Source: an uncultured Treponema sp.
GTDB lineage: Bacteria > Spirochaetota > Spirochaetia > Treponematales > Treponemataceae
Length of the DNA: 45,385 nucleotides
Assembly: GCA_946535985.1 (NCBI GenBank)
Contig: CAMNDY010000013.1
Coordinates: 1-45,385, forward strand
Direction: 5' to 3'
This document shows, in pieces, positions 1-8,277 of this stretch (position 1 is the stretch's first letter; every line of letters begins with the position of its first letter). The notes below the pieces were generated by a model, which was given only the letters and a program-made list of their open reading frames with translations, did no database searches and was not told where the DNA came from. A program made the translations under genes and the position numbers.

Positions 1-2
1 AT

Positions 3-470
3 ATGTATATCGCTACTCTTCCATTCTTCCCACTTGTAAAGCAGATTTACGATATTAACAAGATTAAACCTGAGCAGCAGCTTATGATGCAGCTCTACCC
101 AGAAATCTACTCTTGTGTAGGTTGTAACGCTTGTACACGTGCCTGCCCACAGAGCCTTCAGACAATGCAGTACATTGCATACGCTCAGCGCGGAGACTTT
201 GCAAAATGTGCTGACCTTTCATTCGACTGTGTAATGTGCGGATGCTGTTCTAGCCGCTGTCCTGCAGGAATTAGTCATCCACAGGTTGCAGAGCTTGCAC
301 GCCGTATCAACGGTAAGTATATCCAGCCGGAAGCACAGCATCTTCTTGATCGTGTTGCAGAAATTGATTCTGGTGCCTGCGAAGAAGCAATCCAGAAGTT
401 TGTAGAAATGTCTACCGGCGACAAAGAGCAGATTAAAAACCTCTATAACAACAGAGATATTGAAAAGTAA
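3..470 (+). CDS. 4Fe-4S dicluster protein, probable iron-sulfur subunit of a fumarate-reductase-type enzyme (5' end cut by window)
   Basis: The visible 155 residues contain two ferredoxin-type cysteine clusters: CVGCNACTRACP near residue 38 and CVMCGCCSSRCPAG near residue 76. This is the HdrC/TfrB/SdhB-C-terminal type of alpha-helical ferredoxin, which passes electrons between a flavoprotein and a second partner. The reading frame is open to the window edge and no ribosome binding site is visible before the first ATG, so the true start probably lies upstream. The stop codon is followed 10 nt later by the flavoprotein gene, whose ribosome binding site overlaps the stop. The pair therefore looks like one operon and one enzyme. 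The electron donor cannot be told from what is visible. Confidence 0.8.
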   Translation: MYIATLPFFPLVKQIYDINKIKPEQQLMMQLYPEIYSCVGCNACTRACPQSLQTMQYIAYAQRGDFAKCADLSFDCVMCGCCSSRCPAGISHPQVAELARRINGKYIQPEAQHLLDRVAEIDSGACEEAIQKFVEMSTGDKEQIKNLYNNRDIEK

Positions 471-480
471 GGAGACGAAT

Positions 481-2118
481 ATGTACGGAAATTACCTTGA
501 CGATGCTGCAAAAATTGTTGCAGAAAAACGCGAAGAAAACCTTAAATTTGAACATGCTCGTCTTACTGCAGAAGAAAAAGACGATTTACTTTTGAAGTTC
601 CATCCGGACCGCATTAAGGAACAGTTTACAGAACTTAAGATTGGTCCAAACAAAGGACAGAAGGCTCCTATTGAATTAGCCGAAATGCTCCAGGCAAAAC
701 CACGCCTTGAACCGGAAAAAATTGATCTTAACCACATTGATTACGAAGCTGATGTTCTTGTAATTGGTGGTGGTGGTGCCGGTACTTCTGCTGCAATCAT
801 GGCAAGCGAAGCCGGTGCAAACGTATTGCTGGTAACAAAACTCCGTGTTGGAGACGCAAATACAATGATGGCCGAAGGTGGTATTCAGGCTGCAGACAAA
901 CCAAATGACTCACCTGCCCAGCACTATCTTGATGCTTTTGGTGGCGGTCACTTTGACGGAAAACCGGAACTTGTATATACACTGGTAAACAAGGCTCCAA
1001 GCGTAATCAAATGGCTCAACGACCTTGGTGTTGAATTTGATAAAATGCCTGACGGAACAATGATAACAACCCATGGTGGTGGAACAAGCCGCAAGCGTAT
1101 GCACGCATGTAAGGACTATTCTGGTGCCGAAATTATGCGTACCCTCCGCGACGAAACCTTTAACCGTGCAGACCGCATTACAGTTGTAGACTTTACAGCT
1201 GCCATCGAAATTATTAAGAACGACAAGGGCGAAGCTGCGGGTGCAGTTTTACTCAACATAGAAACTGGTGAAATCCGCATTGCAAAGGCAAAGGTTGTAA
1301 TTATTGCAACTGGTGGAGCAGGACGTATGCACTATCAGGGCTTCCCAACTTCTAACCACTACGGTGCTACAGCCGATGGTCTTGTAATGGCTTACCGTGC
1401 AGGAGCAAAACTTCTTTACCAGGATTCTTTACAGTATCACCCGACAGGAGCTGCATACCCAACACAGATTCTTGGAAAGCTTGTAACAGAAAAGGTTCGC
1501 TCTCTTGGAGCAAAGCTTATCAATAAAGATGGTGAAGTTTACATTCACCCTCTTGAAACACGTGACGTAAACGCTTCTGGTATTATCCGCGAAGTTCGCG
1601 AAGGCCGTGGTGTTCACAACGACGTACAGGATGCTGTATGGCTCGACACTCCAATGATCGAAATGATTCACGGAGAAGGAACAATCCTTAAATCAATTCC
1701 TGCTATGTACAACATGTTCATCAAGTATGGAATCGATATCCGTAAGGAACCAATTCTTGTTTACCCAACCCTCCACTATCAGAATGGTGGTGTAGAAATT
1801 AACAAGACCTGCCATACAAACATTGCTAACCTGCTCGTAGCCGGAGAAGCATCGGGAGGTGTTCACGGAACAAACCGCCTTATGGGTAACTCTTTGCTCG
1901 ACGTTGTAGTATTCGGTCGTGAAGCCGGAATTGAAGCCGGAAAAATGTTCAAGGATATTCAACTCAGCGACAAGCTCAATCTTGACCATGTAAAAGCATT
2001 CGAGAAAGAACGTGAAGCAGCCGGAATTAAGGGAGACGTAGTTTCTCCAAAGATTCTTCCACGCTACACACACGGAAATCCTGAATTCGAAAAAGCTATT
2101 CCTGGTGCTACATTGTAA
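481..2118 (+). CDS. FAD-dependent fumarate reductase/succinate dehydrogenase-type flavoprotein
   Basis: A 545-residue flavoprotein of the FrdA/SdhA/NadB/TfrA superfamily. A Rossmann dinucleotide motif VLVIGGGGAGTSAA (glycines from residue 96) binds the FAD ADP moiety. The family's substrate motif HPTG is at residues 320-323, and a C-terminal FAD block HGTNRLMGNSLLDVVVFGR is present. The start at 481 was chosen over an in-frame ATG 21 nt upstream because AAGGAG lies at the right distance. It follows the 4Fe-4S protein directly; together they could reduce fumarate (anaerobic fermentation) or act as a thiol:fumarate-reductase-like enzyme. Codon use looks more biased than in later genes, suggesting high expression. 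An L-aspartate oxidase or aspartyl-type paralogue is less likely given the partner. Confidence 0.8.
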   Translation: MYGNYLDDAAKIVAEKREENLKFEHARLTAEEKDDLLLKFHPDRIKEQFTELKIGPNKGQKAPIELAEMLQAKPRLEPEKIDLNHIDYEADVLVIGGGGAGTSAAIMASEAGANVLLVTKLRVGDANTMMAEGGIQAADKPNDSPAQHYLDAFGGGHFDGKPELVYTLVNKAPSVIKWLNDLGVEFDKMPDGTMITTHGGGTSRKRMHACKDYSGAEIMRTLRDETFNRADRITVVDFTAAIEIIKNDKGEAAGAVLLNIETGEIRIAKAKVVIIATGGAGRMHYQGFPTSNHYGATADGLVMAYRAGAKLLYQDSLQYHPTGAAYPTQILGKLVTEKVRSLGAKLINKDGEVYIHPLETRDVNASGIIREVREGRGVHNDVQDAVWLDTPMIEMIHGEGTILKSIPAMYNMFIKYGIDIRKEPILVYPTLHYQNGGVEINKTCHTNIANLLVAGEASGGVHGTNRLMGNSLLDVVVFGREAGIEAGKMFKDIQLSDKLNLDHVKAFEKEREAAGIKGDVVSPKILPRYTHGNPEFEKAIPGATL

Positions 2119-2139
2119 AAAGCTCAGGGATAACAAAAC

Positions 2140-2176
2140 AAAAAAGCCACAATCTTTTGATTGTGGCTTTTTTTTT
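2140..2176 (+). terminator. Rho-independent terminator between convergent genes
   Basis: Perfect stem AGCCACAATC / GATTGTGGCT with a 4-nt loop, followed by nine T on the plus strand. The minus strand also ends in a run of T, so it probably serves both the flavoprotein operon and the acyl-CoA ligase gene arriving from the right. Confidence 0.9.
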
Positions 2177-2194
2177 AGTTCCGCTTGATTTTAC

Positions 2195-3841
2195 TTAATC
2201 CTCAACCTTCAAAACTTCACGGCGGTATTTTGTACCAATTTCTGTAAGCTTGAACTTCTGAATTTTTCCACTACCTGTCATAGGGAATTCATCAAGGAAC
2301 ATTACAAGCTGAGGCCACTTAAATTTAGAAAGCTTATCGCGGCAGAATTCAATTACGTCCTGTTCTGTAAGGGTTTTTCCTTCGTGAAGAATTATAAAGG
2401 CACCGGTAATTTCTCCATAGCGTTCACTCTTTACAGCTGCAACCTGAATATCTTTAATCTCAGGCATTTGTGCCAGGAATTCTTCTATTTCTTTTGGATA
2501 GATATTTTCACCACCGCGGATAATCATATCTTTAATTCGGCCTGTTATTTTAAAGTTTCCGTTTTCGTCTTTTACACCAAGGTCTCCGGAATGTAAATAT
2601 CCGTTTTTGTCGATTGTCTCTGCAGTTGCTTCGGGCATTTTGTAATAACCTTTCATTACGTTCCAGCCCTTACAGCACATTTCTCCCTGAACTCCAATTG
2701 GACATTCTTTACCGGTTTCGGGATCTAATACCTTAACATCAATTCCTTCAAAAGCATCGCCTACTGTTGTAGCCTTTACTTCCACAGTATCATCCCAATG
2801 GCTTTGAGTCATACCAGGACTTGATTCTGTAAGACCATAAACCGAGGTAATTTCGGGCATGTGCATTTTTTCAATTACGGTTTTCATAAGTTCAACAGGA
2901 ACTCCAGAACCTGCCATAATACCGGTACGCAAAGAAGTTAAGTCGAACATGCTGAACATAGGATGATTAAGCTCTGCAATAAACATTGTAGGAACGCCAT
3001 AAAGCGATGTACACTTCTCTTTTTGTATTGAAGCAAGGGTTACAAGAGGATCAAAAGTTTCAAGCAGAACGTGAGTACCACCATGAGTAAGAACTGCCAT
3101 TACACCAAGTACAATACCAAAACAATGGAAAAGCGGTACTATAAGACAAAGTCTATCCTTCTCTGTATAGCGCATGCGTTCACCAATAATAAATCCATCA
3201 TTAATGATATTGTGGCTTGAAAGCATAACTCCTTTTGGGAATCCTGTTGTTCCGGAGGTATACTGCATGTTTACAACATCGTGCTGACTAACCTGAGCTT
3301 CTATATCATGAATAATCTGTATATCAACATGCTGACCAAGAAGAAGAAGTTCCGGAGTTGAATAAAGTCCGCGGAATTTTTCCGGCCCCATAAAAACAAC
3401 ATTACGCAAACATGGAAAGCGTTTTGATTTTAAACATCCGCGCTCGTATTCATCAATTTCGGGAACAAGCTCTTTAATCATTGCAACGTAATTTGAATCT
3501 TTTATACCATCGCAAAGACACAAGGTTGTAAGATCTGCCTGTTTTACAAGATATTCAAGCTCATGAGATTTATAAGAAGTATTAACTGTAACAGCAACAG
3601 CTCCAAGACGGGCACAGGCAAACATATATGTAAGCCAGTCCGGAACATTTGTAGACCATATACCAACATTATCGCCTTTTCTAACACCAATTGCATATAG
3701 TCCGCAGGCTAAATCATCAACACGTTTATCAAATTGTGCATAAGTAAAGCGCAGATCTCTGTCTGCATAAACCATAAATTCCTGTTGTGGATTTGCCTTT
3801 GTTTTTTCTCTTAATAATTGTGATAAGGTTAATTCAATCAT
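2195..3841 (-). CDS. AMP-forming acyl-CoA synthetase (AMP-binding family)
   Basis: A 548-residue ANL-superfamily adenylating enzyme that activates a carboxylic acid with ATP and couples it to CoA. The P-loop signature YTSGTTGFPKG is at residues 194-204. The hinge region HSGDLG...GRIKDMIIRGGENIYP and the C-terminal MTGSGKIQK carrying the catalytic lysine are all present, and the length is normal for FadD-like medium/long-chain ligases. The substrate cannot be read from sequence. There is no Shine-Dalgarno sequence; instead a good -35/-10 pair ends 7 nt before the ATG, suggesting a leaderless mRNA. It shares its upstream region with the divergent FIST/hydrogenase operon. Its promoter architecture matches that of the 2-oxoacid oxidoreductase operon at 8276-11473, so a role in handling organic or branched-chain acids made or used by that enzyme is a reasonable inference. 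Confidence 0.9.
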   Translation of the reverse strand: MIELTLSQLLREKTKANPQQEFMVYADRDLRFTYAQFDKRVDDLACGLYAIGVRKGDNVGIWSTNVPDWLTYMFACARLGAVAVTVNTSYKSHELEYLVKQADLTTLCLCDGIKDSNYVAMIKELVPEIDEYERGCLKSKRFPCLRNVVFMGPEKFRGLYSTPELLLLGQHVDIQIIHDIEAQVSQHDVVNMQYTSGTTGFPKGVMLSSHNIINDGFIIGERMRYTEKDRLCLIVPLFHCFGIVLGVMAVLTHGGTHVLLETFDPLVTLASIQKEKCTSLYGVPTMFIAELNHPMFSMFDLTSLRTGIMAGSGVPVELMKTVIEKMHMPEITSVYGLTESSPGMTQSHWDDTVEVKATTVGDAFEGIDVKVLDPETGKECPIGVQGEMCCKGWNVMKGYYKMPEATAETIDKNGYLHSGDLGVKDENGNFKITGRIKDMIIRGGENIYPKEIEEFLAQMPEIKDIQVAAVKSERYGEITGAFIILHEGKTLTEQDVIEFCRDKLSKFKWPQLVMFLDEFPMTGSGKIQKFKLTEIGTKYRREVLKVED

Positions 3842-3848
3842 AAATCAT

Positions 3849-3877
3849 ATAATAAAGAAAAAAAAGTAAAATTTCAA
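3849..3877 (-). promoter_or_regulatory. Promoter of the acyl-CoA ligase gene
   Basis: On the minus strand TTGAAA (3872-3877), 17-bp spacer, TATTAT (3849-3854). The -10 ends 7 nt before the ATG at 3841, so transcription should begin at or next to the start codon. Confidence 0.6.
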
Positions 3878-3887
3878 TAGAAAAATT

Positions 3888-3917
3888 AAATATTATTAAA
3901 GTTATTTAATATAATTA
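3888..3917. promoter_or_regulatory. Imperfect palindromic operator, CRP/FNR-like geometry (site A)
   Basis: Half sites ATTATTAAA and TTTAATATAAT flank a GTTA spacer; 10 of 13 positions pair. The core TTAAA-N4-TTTAA has the 5-4-5 geometry of CRP/FNR-family boxes. The centre (3902.5) lies about 61 bp upstream of the predicted acyl-CoA ligase transcription start and 76 bp upstream of the predicted FIST gene start. A near-identical, perfect copy precedes the oxidoreductase operon (site B). Confidence 0.55.
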
Positions 3918-3966
3918 AAGTAACACGAAATATAAATTTAAACTATAACTTTCCCATTTTCTATGT

Positions 3967-3972
3967 TATAAT
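3967..3972 (+). promoter_or_regulatory. -10 box of the FIST/hydrogenase operon
   Basis: TATAAT six nt before the ATG at 3979. The region 17 nt upstream (TATAAC) is a poor -35, as expected of an activator-dependent promoter. No Shine-Dalgarno sequence is present, so the transcript would be leaderless. Confidence 0.5.
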
Positions 3973-3978
3973 ACTAAT

Positions 3979-5094
3979 ATGGAACGTGTACTTACAGCAT
4001 TAAGTGGGACCGGCTCTAAAGAGAGCGATTTCCAGGTATGCTTTGATGTTATTGCTTCTCAGAATTGTTCACCAAAAATCATAATTTTTTTCTCTGATTA
4101 TGAAGATTTATGGTATTATGCCAAAGAACTTAAGGAAAAGTTTCCCGAAGCCACTTCTATAGGTGCCTCAACTTGTATAAATTTCTGTACAGACGGATAT
4201 TCCGAAAAAGGTCTTTCTGTCATGGCTATTTATAGCGGAGTTGAATGTTCTTCCGGCATGATTTATGAAGTATCACGTCATCCTAAAAATTATAGTCAGC
4301 ATATCCGTGAAGCTTTAAAATCACTTACATCAACAGATAATACATGTTGTCTGGAATTTACAACATCCGGTTTTAGATGCGAAGAGCTTGTTCTTGATAC
4401 TTTTGAAGATGTTTTAAAAGGAACAGATATAAAAGTTGCAGGCTCAACCGCTGGAAGTAATATTGACGAAAAAACTTCTCTGGTAGCTTTAAACGGGGAC
4501 ATTTATATTGAATCATGTTCCTTTATTTTCATTCACAATCTTCAGGGAAAGGTTCAGCTATATAGAGAAAATCTATTCCGCCCTACTGCCCACCAGCTTA
4601 GAATAACTGATGTTGATTGTGATCAGCTTCGAGTTTATGAATTTGATAATAAACCTGCAGCAGAAGTTTTATGTAATCTTTTGAATGTAGAAAAAGCGCA
4701 ACTTTTACAAACTGTAAAATTAAATCCAATTGGTAGAATTGAAGGCAAAAATATCCTGATTTCTGAAGCAAAAGAAATTATGGATGATGATTCCATTATT
4801 TATTATACGCGTCTTTATAACATGACCCGTGTAGTTCTTCTTGAAATTGATCATTTTGACAGTGTTTGGGATGAAACAGCAAAGCATATGAAAAAGCTGA
4901 TTCCAAATCCTTCTTTCTCAATAGCTGTTCACTGCTTATCACGTACAAAGCTTTTGAAAGAAGAAAATAGATTTGATGATTTTATTAATCGACTTTCATC
5001 TTTACTCGGTAAATACATTGGAGTTTCTGGTTATGGGGAACAGATAATGTATAACAACTTAAATCAATCGCTTGTTCTGATATCTTTTGAATAA
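3979..5094 (+). CDS. FIST-domain sensory protein
   Basis: A 371-residue protein with the layout of FIST_N plus FIST_C domains. It opens with a Rossmann-like half (IIIFFSDYEDL, then GASTCINFCTDG near residue 68) and has an AGSTAGS motif near residue 156. The C-terminal half resembles FIST_C (IGRIEGKN..., GVSGYGEQI near residue 355). FIST domains are predicted small-ligand sensors, often associated with chemotaxis or c-di-GMP proteins. No signal peptide or membrane segment is seen, so it should be cytoplasmic. The next gene, a hydrogenase-like/EAL fusion, starts 20 nt later and is surely cotranscribed, so FIST may supply ligand input to that c-di-GMP phosphodiesterase. The family call rests on pattern recognition; the ligand is unknown. 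Confidence 0.75.
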   Translation: MERVLTALSGTGSKESDFQVCFDVIASQNCSPKIIIFFSDYEDLWYYAKELKEKFPEATSIGASTCINFCTDGYSEKGLSVMAIYSGVECSSGMIYEVSRHPKNYSQHIREALKSLTSTDNTCCLEFTTSGFRCEELVLDTFEDVLKGTDIKVAGSTAGSNIDEKTSLVALNGDIYIESCSFIFIHNLQGKVQLYRENLFRPTAHQLRITDVDCDQLRVYEFDNKPAAEVLCNLLNVEKAQLLQTVKLNPIGRIEGKNILISEAKEIMDDDSIIYYTRLYNMTRVVLLEIDHFDSVWDETAKHMKKLIPNPSFSIAVHCLSRTKLLKEENRFDDFINRLSSLLGKYIGVSGYGEQIMYNNLNQSLVLISFE

Positions 5095-5114
5095 ACCTTC
5101 CGGGAGATACTTTA

Positions 5115-8100
5115 ATGTTTAGATTCAACAACGGAATATTAATAACTAATGATAACTGTATCGGCTGTAATTATTGTATTTCTCAATGCTCTATTATGGG
5201 TGCAAATATTTCGGCCACAAGAAAGGGTAAAAAAATCATTGCCATAGATTCAGACAAATGTAATCACTGCGGTAAATGTATTACACTTTGTATTCACGAA
5301 GCCCGTGAATACCTTGATGATATTGACAGCTTTTATAATGATCTTCAAAACGGCGAAAAGATTTCTCTTATTGTTGACCCAAGTTTTTATTTTACTTTTG
5401 GTGATAACGCAGAAAAAATTCTTCAATACTTCCACTCAATTGGTGTACAAAAAATATATGACTCTACCTTTGGTTCTGAAATTTCTATCTGGGGAACTGT
5501 AAAATATCTTAAAGACAATTATTATAAATCTTCAAGAGAAAAGGCTTTTATTGTAAACAATTGTCCGGCTTTTATTAATGTTGTTGAAATGAAATATCCC
5601 CAGCTTATAAGTAAGGTAATTCCTGTACAGTCGGGCCCCTTGTGTACTGCAATTTATGTTCATAAATATCTTGAAGACACAAACAAGCTTGCTTATCTGG
5701 GGCCTTGTATTGCAAAAAAAGATGAAATTGAAACAAAAAATACCAATGGAAATATAAATTATAATCTTACCTATCATCACATCTGGAAAACAATAAAGGA
5801 TGTTGATTTTTCAAAATATGAACCTTATAAGTCCGATTTGGAATCTATTGGTTTTGGTCGTTTTGCAATCAGAACAGGTTTTTATAAAACATTAATTTCT
5901 CGCTTTTTCTCTGTAAAAGATATAACTATGGTTCACAGTGGTGCCGGTGATCCTACATTTAAACGCATTTTAATGTACGCCGAAAGTGATTATGAAAATT
6001 TACAGCCTCTTCTTTGTGAAGTATATGCATGTCAGCAGGGATGTTTTGAAGGTCCTGGAACCGAAACATCGGTTTATAAAAAAGGTGAAAACTTTTCACG
6101 CTTCATAAAAGAGTTTAAAGATTATTTTGATAGTTTTGGAGATCAGACTACAGATTATAAAGAGTCGACCAGATTCCTTTTTGAAAAATTTAAAGATTTC
6201 GATCTCAATGATTTTACCCGCCACTTTACAGAACGATACATTCAGCCATATCATATCCCAGATTCTGTTTATGATGATATTTTTAATTCAATGCTAAAAA
6301 CAACAGATGAAAAAAGACATATTGATTGTGGTATGTGCGGATACAAAACCTGCAAAAATATGGCTACTGCAATTGCCTATTCTTATACAAAAAAGGAAAA
6401 TTGTATTCATTATATGAATGACGAAATGCGTCACCGCCTTTACACCGATACAGTTGCAAATTGTCCAAACAAAGAAGCTTTTATAGAAAAAGTTTCAAGT
6501 GTTATTACACAAAATCCAGATAAAATATACAGACTCTATTGTGGTGATATTAACAAATATAAAGTTATCAATGAACTTTTTGGAAGTGATATTGGAGATG
6601 CAGTATTACGTACAATAAGCCAAAAGCTGAGCGAAGTTCTTGACGGTAACGGCTGGTATGCAAGAATTACCAGCGGACAGTTTGCTTTCTTTATTGAAGA
6701 AACAATCGATAATATTCAGAAAATCAACAATCTTAAATCTTTTGACTGTACATCTCTTGGTATAAATTACCCTATTACTATGCGCTTTGGTTATTATAGC
6801 ATGCAGGATAATACAGATGAAAAAAATCTTTCTGTAATGAATATGATAAACAGCGCAATCCTTGCCATGGATCTTAGGGTTACACAACAGGAAAATACCT
6901 ACAATGGATACACAAAAATCTTAAAGCAAAAACAACATGAAGAAGCAAAACTTTCTACCCTGATGAAGTCTGCACTCGATAATAATGAATTTGTTTTGTG
7001 GTTCCAGCCTCAATATTCTACTTCTTCAAATAAACTTGTTGGTGCCGAAGCTCTTTGCCGCTGGATTAATAATGAAGGTCAAATTATTTCTCCTTCTATT
7101 TTTATTCCTGTAACAGAAAAAAATGGTTTTATCCGCTATCTTGATAAGGAAATCTGGAGAAAGGCCTTCAGCATGGTTCGCCGCTGGATTGACGCAGGTT
7201 ATGACCCGGTTCCAATTTCTATTAATATATCGCGGGTAAGTCTTGAGTCTGACGGTATTTACTACACAATTAAATATCTTAAAGATGAATACCATATTCC
7301 ACCGGAACTTATTCACTTTGAAATTACAGAAAGTGCATACATTGGCGATGAAGGAAACTTTTTAAATCGAATAAATCAGATTCGAAGTCTAGGTTTTAAA
7401 ATTGCCATGGATGATTTTGGAAGTGGTTATTCTTCTTTGAATTCCCTCAAAGATATTCCTATTGATATTATCAAACTCGACATGGGATTTTTAAATGACA
7501 CAACGAACCTTTCAAAAGTCACCGAAGAAGAAAACAATCTTTCAAAAGATAACGAAGAATCTTCTTCACTAATAAATCGTGGTGGAACAATCATCAGTTC
7601 TGTTATACGTATGGCCCAAAAGCTTAAATATATAACTATAGCCGAAGGGGTTGAAAAAGAAGAACAGGTTCAATTTCTTAAGAGTATTGGTTGTGATATT
7701 ATTCAGGGCTTCTTATATGCAAAACCAATGCCTGAGGAAGCCTTTATAAAAATCCTTAAGGAGAAAGAAAAGCAATTTGAGTTTAAGCATGAACGAAGTG
7801 AAGAACGTTTTCAGATTGCAAAATTTATAAATCCTACAACACAGGAATCCTATATTTTTGATCATTTTGTTGGAGCCGCAATTATTGTTGAATACAATGT
7901 TGCAAAATCTCATACAACAATAATGAGAACTAATAATCAGGCAAAAGAATTATTTGGAGTTGCCGAAAGACCATTTGATGTTGTTAATAATCTTTTTTCA
8001 AGATTTGTACAATCAAAGAATGGTAAGGTATTTAAGACGGCACTCGAAAAAGCATCAACAACTCATGATGAAGTAAAATGCGAAATTAGAATACATAACC

Positions 8101-8240
8101 TCAGTAAGCATGATGTAAAGCATATCCGTTCACATATCTGGCAGATAAGCACAAACAAGCAAAGTTATGTATTCTATATTATGTTCGAAGATATTTCTGA
8201 ATATAAGTTACTGGAAGAAAAGATACAAGCCGGGGAATAA
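5115..8240 (+). CDS. Sensory [FeFe]-hydrogenase-like protein fused to degenerate GGDEF, EAL and PAS domains
   Basis: A 1041-residue fusion. Domains in order: two [4Fe-4S] ferredoxin motifs (Cys15/18/21/25 and Cys49/52/55/59); an Fe-hydrogenase large-subunit region with the H-cluster loops L1 NNCPAF (Cys150), L2 GPCIAKKDEIE (Cys198) and L3 CEVYACQQGCFEG (Cys306, Cys310); a four-cysteine Fe-S module (Cys405/408/413/430); a GGDEF-like domain whose signature is TSGQF (519-523); an EAL domain with GAEAL (643-647), EITES, MDDFGSG (765-771) and AEGVE; and a C-terminal PAS-like segment. The four H-cluster ligands are present, but the proton-relay cysteine before Cys150 is Asn149, as expected of sensory rather than catalytic hydrogenases. 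GGDEF is presumably dead, while the EAL metal and catalytic residues look intact, so c-di-GMP hydrolysis under H2/redox control is inferred. A GGGAGAT-type ribosome binding site precedes the ATG. It is cotranscribed with the FIST gene. Confidence 0.85.
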   Translation: MFRFNNGILITNDNCIGCNYCISQCSIMGANISATRKGKKIIAIDSDKCNHCGKCITLCIHEAREYLDDIDSFYNDLQNGEKISLIVDPSFYFTFGDNAEKILQYFHSIGVQKIYDSTFGSEISIWGTVKYLKDNYYKSSREKAFIVNNCPAFINVVEMKYPQLISKVIPVQSGPLCTAIYVHKYLEDTNKLAYLGPCIAKKDEIETKNTNGNINYNLTYHHIWKTIKDVDFSKYEPYKSDLESIGFGRFAIRTGFYKTLISRFFSVKDITMVHSGAGDPTFKRILMYAESDYENLQPLLCEVYACQQGCFEGPGTETSVYKKGENFSRFIKEFKDYFDSFGDQTTDYKESTRFLFEKFKDFDLNDFTRHFTERYIQPYHIPDSVYDDIFNSMLKTTDEKRHIDCGMCGYKTCKNMATAIAYSYTKKENCIHYMNDEMRHRLYTDTVANCPNKEAFIEKVSSVITQNPDKIYRLYCGDINKYKVINELFGSDIGDAVLRTISQKLSEVLDGNGWYARITSGQFAFFIEETIDNIQKINNLKSFDCTSLGINYPITMRFGYYSMQDNTDEKNLSVMNMINSAILAMDLRVTQQENTYNGYTKILKQKQHEEAKLSTLMKSALDNNEFVLWFQPQYSTSSNKLVGAEALCRWINNEGQIISPSIFIPVTEKNGFIRYLDKEIWRKAFSMVRRWIDAGYDPVPISINISRVSLESDGIYYTIKYLKDEYHIPPELIHFEITESAYIGDEGNFLNRINQIRSLGFKIAMDDFGSGYSSLNSLKDIPIDIIKLDMGFLNDTTNLSKVTEEENNLSKDNEESSSLINRGGTIISSVIRMAQKLKYITIAEGVEKEEQVQFLKSIGCDIIQGFLYAKPMPEEAFIKILKEKEKQFEFKHERSEERFQIAKFINPTTQESYIFDHFVGAAIIVEYNVAKSHTTIMRTNNQAKELFGVAERPFDVVNNLFSRFVQSKNGKVFKTALEKASTTHDEVKCEIRIHNLSKHDVKHIRSHIWQISTNKQSYVFYIMFEDISEYKLLEEKIQAGE

Positions 8241-8244
8241 TTTA

Positions 8245-8277
8245 GAAGGTGGTAGTTGATCCACCACCCTTTTTTTT
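8245..8277 (+). terminator. Rho-independent terminator of the FIST/hydrogenase operon
   Basis: GGTGGT / ACCACC stem with a 9-nt loop followed by C and eight T. It overlaps the stop codon of the convergent XRE-cupin gene. Confidence 0.8.

Noticed and set aside
1693..2136. 147-codon open frame on the minus strand opposite the flavoprotein gene
   Set aside because: It lies fully antisense to a strongly conserved coding region, has no ribosome binding site and no recognisable domain; it is a codon-bias shadow.
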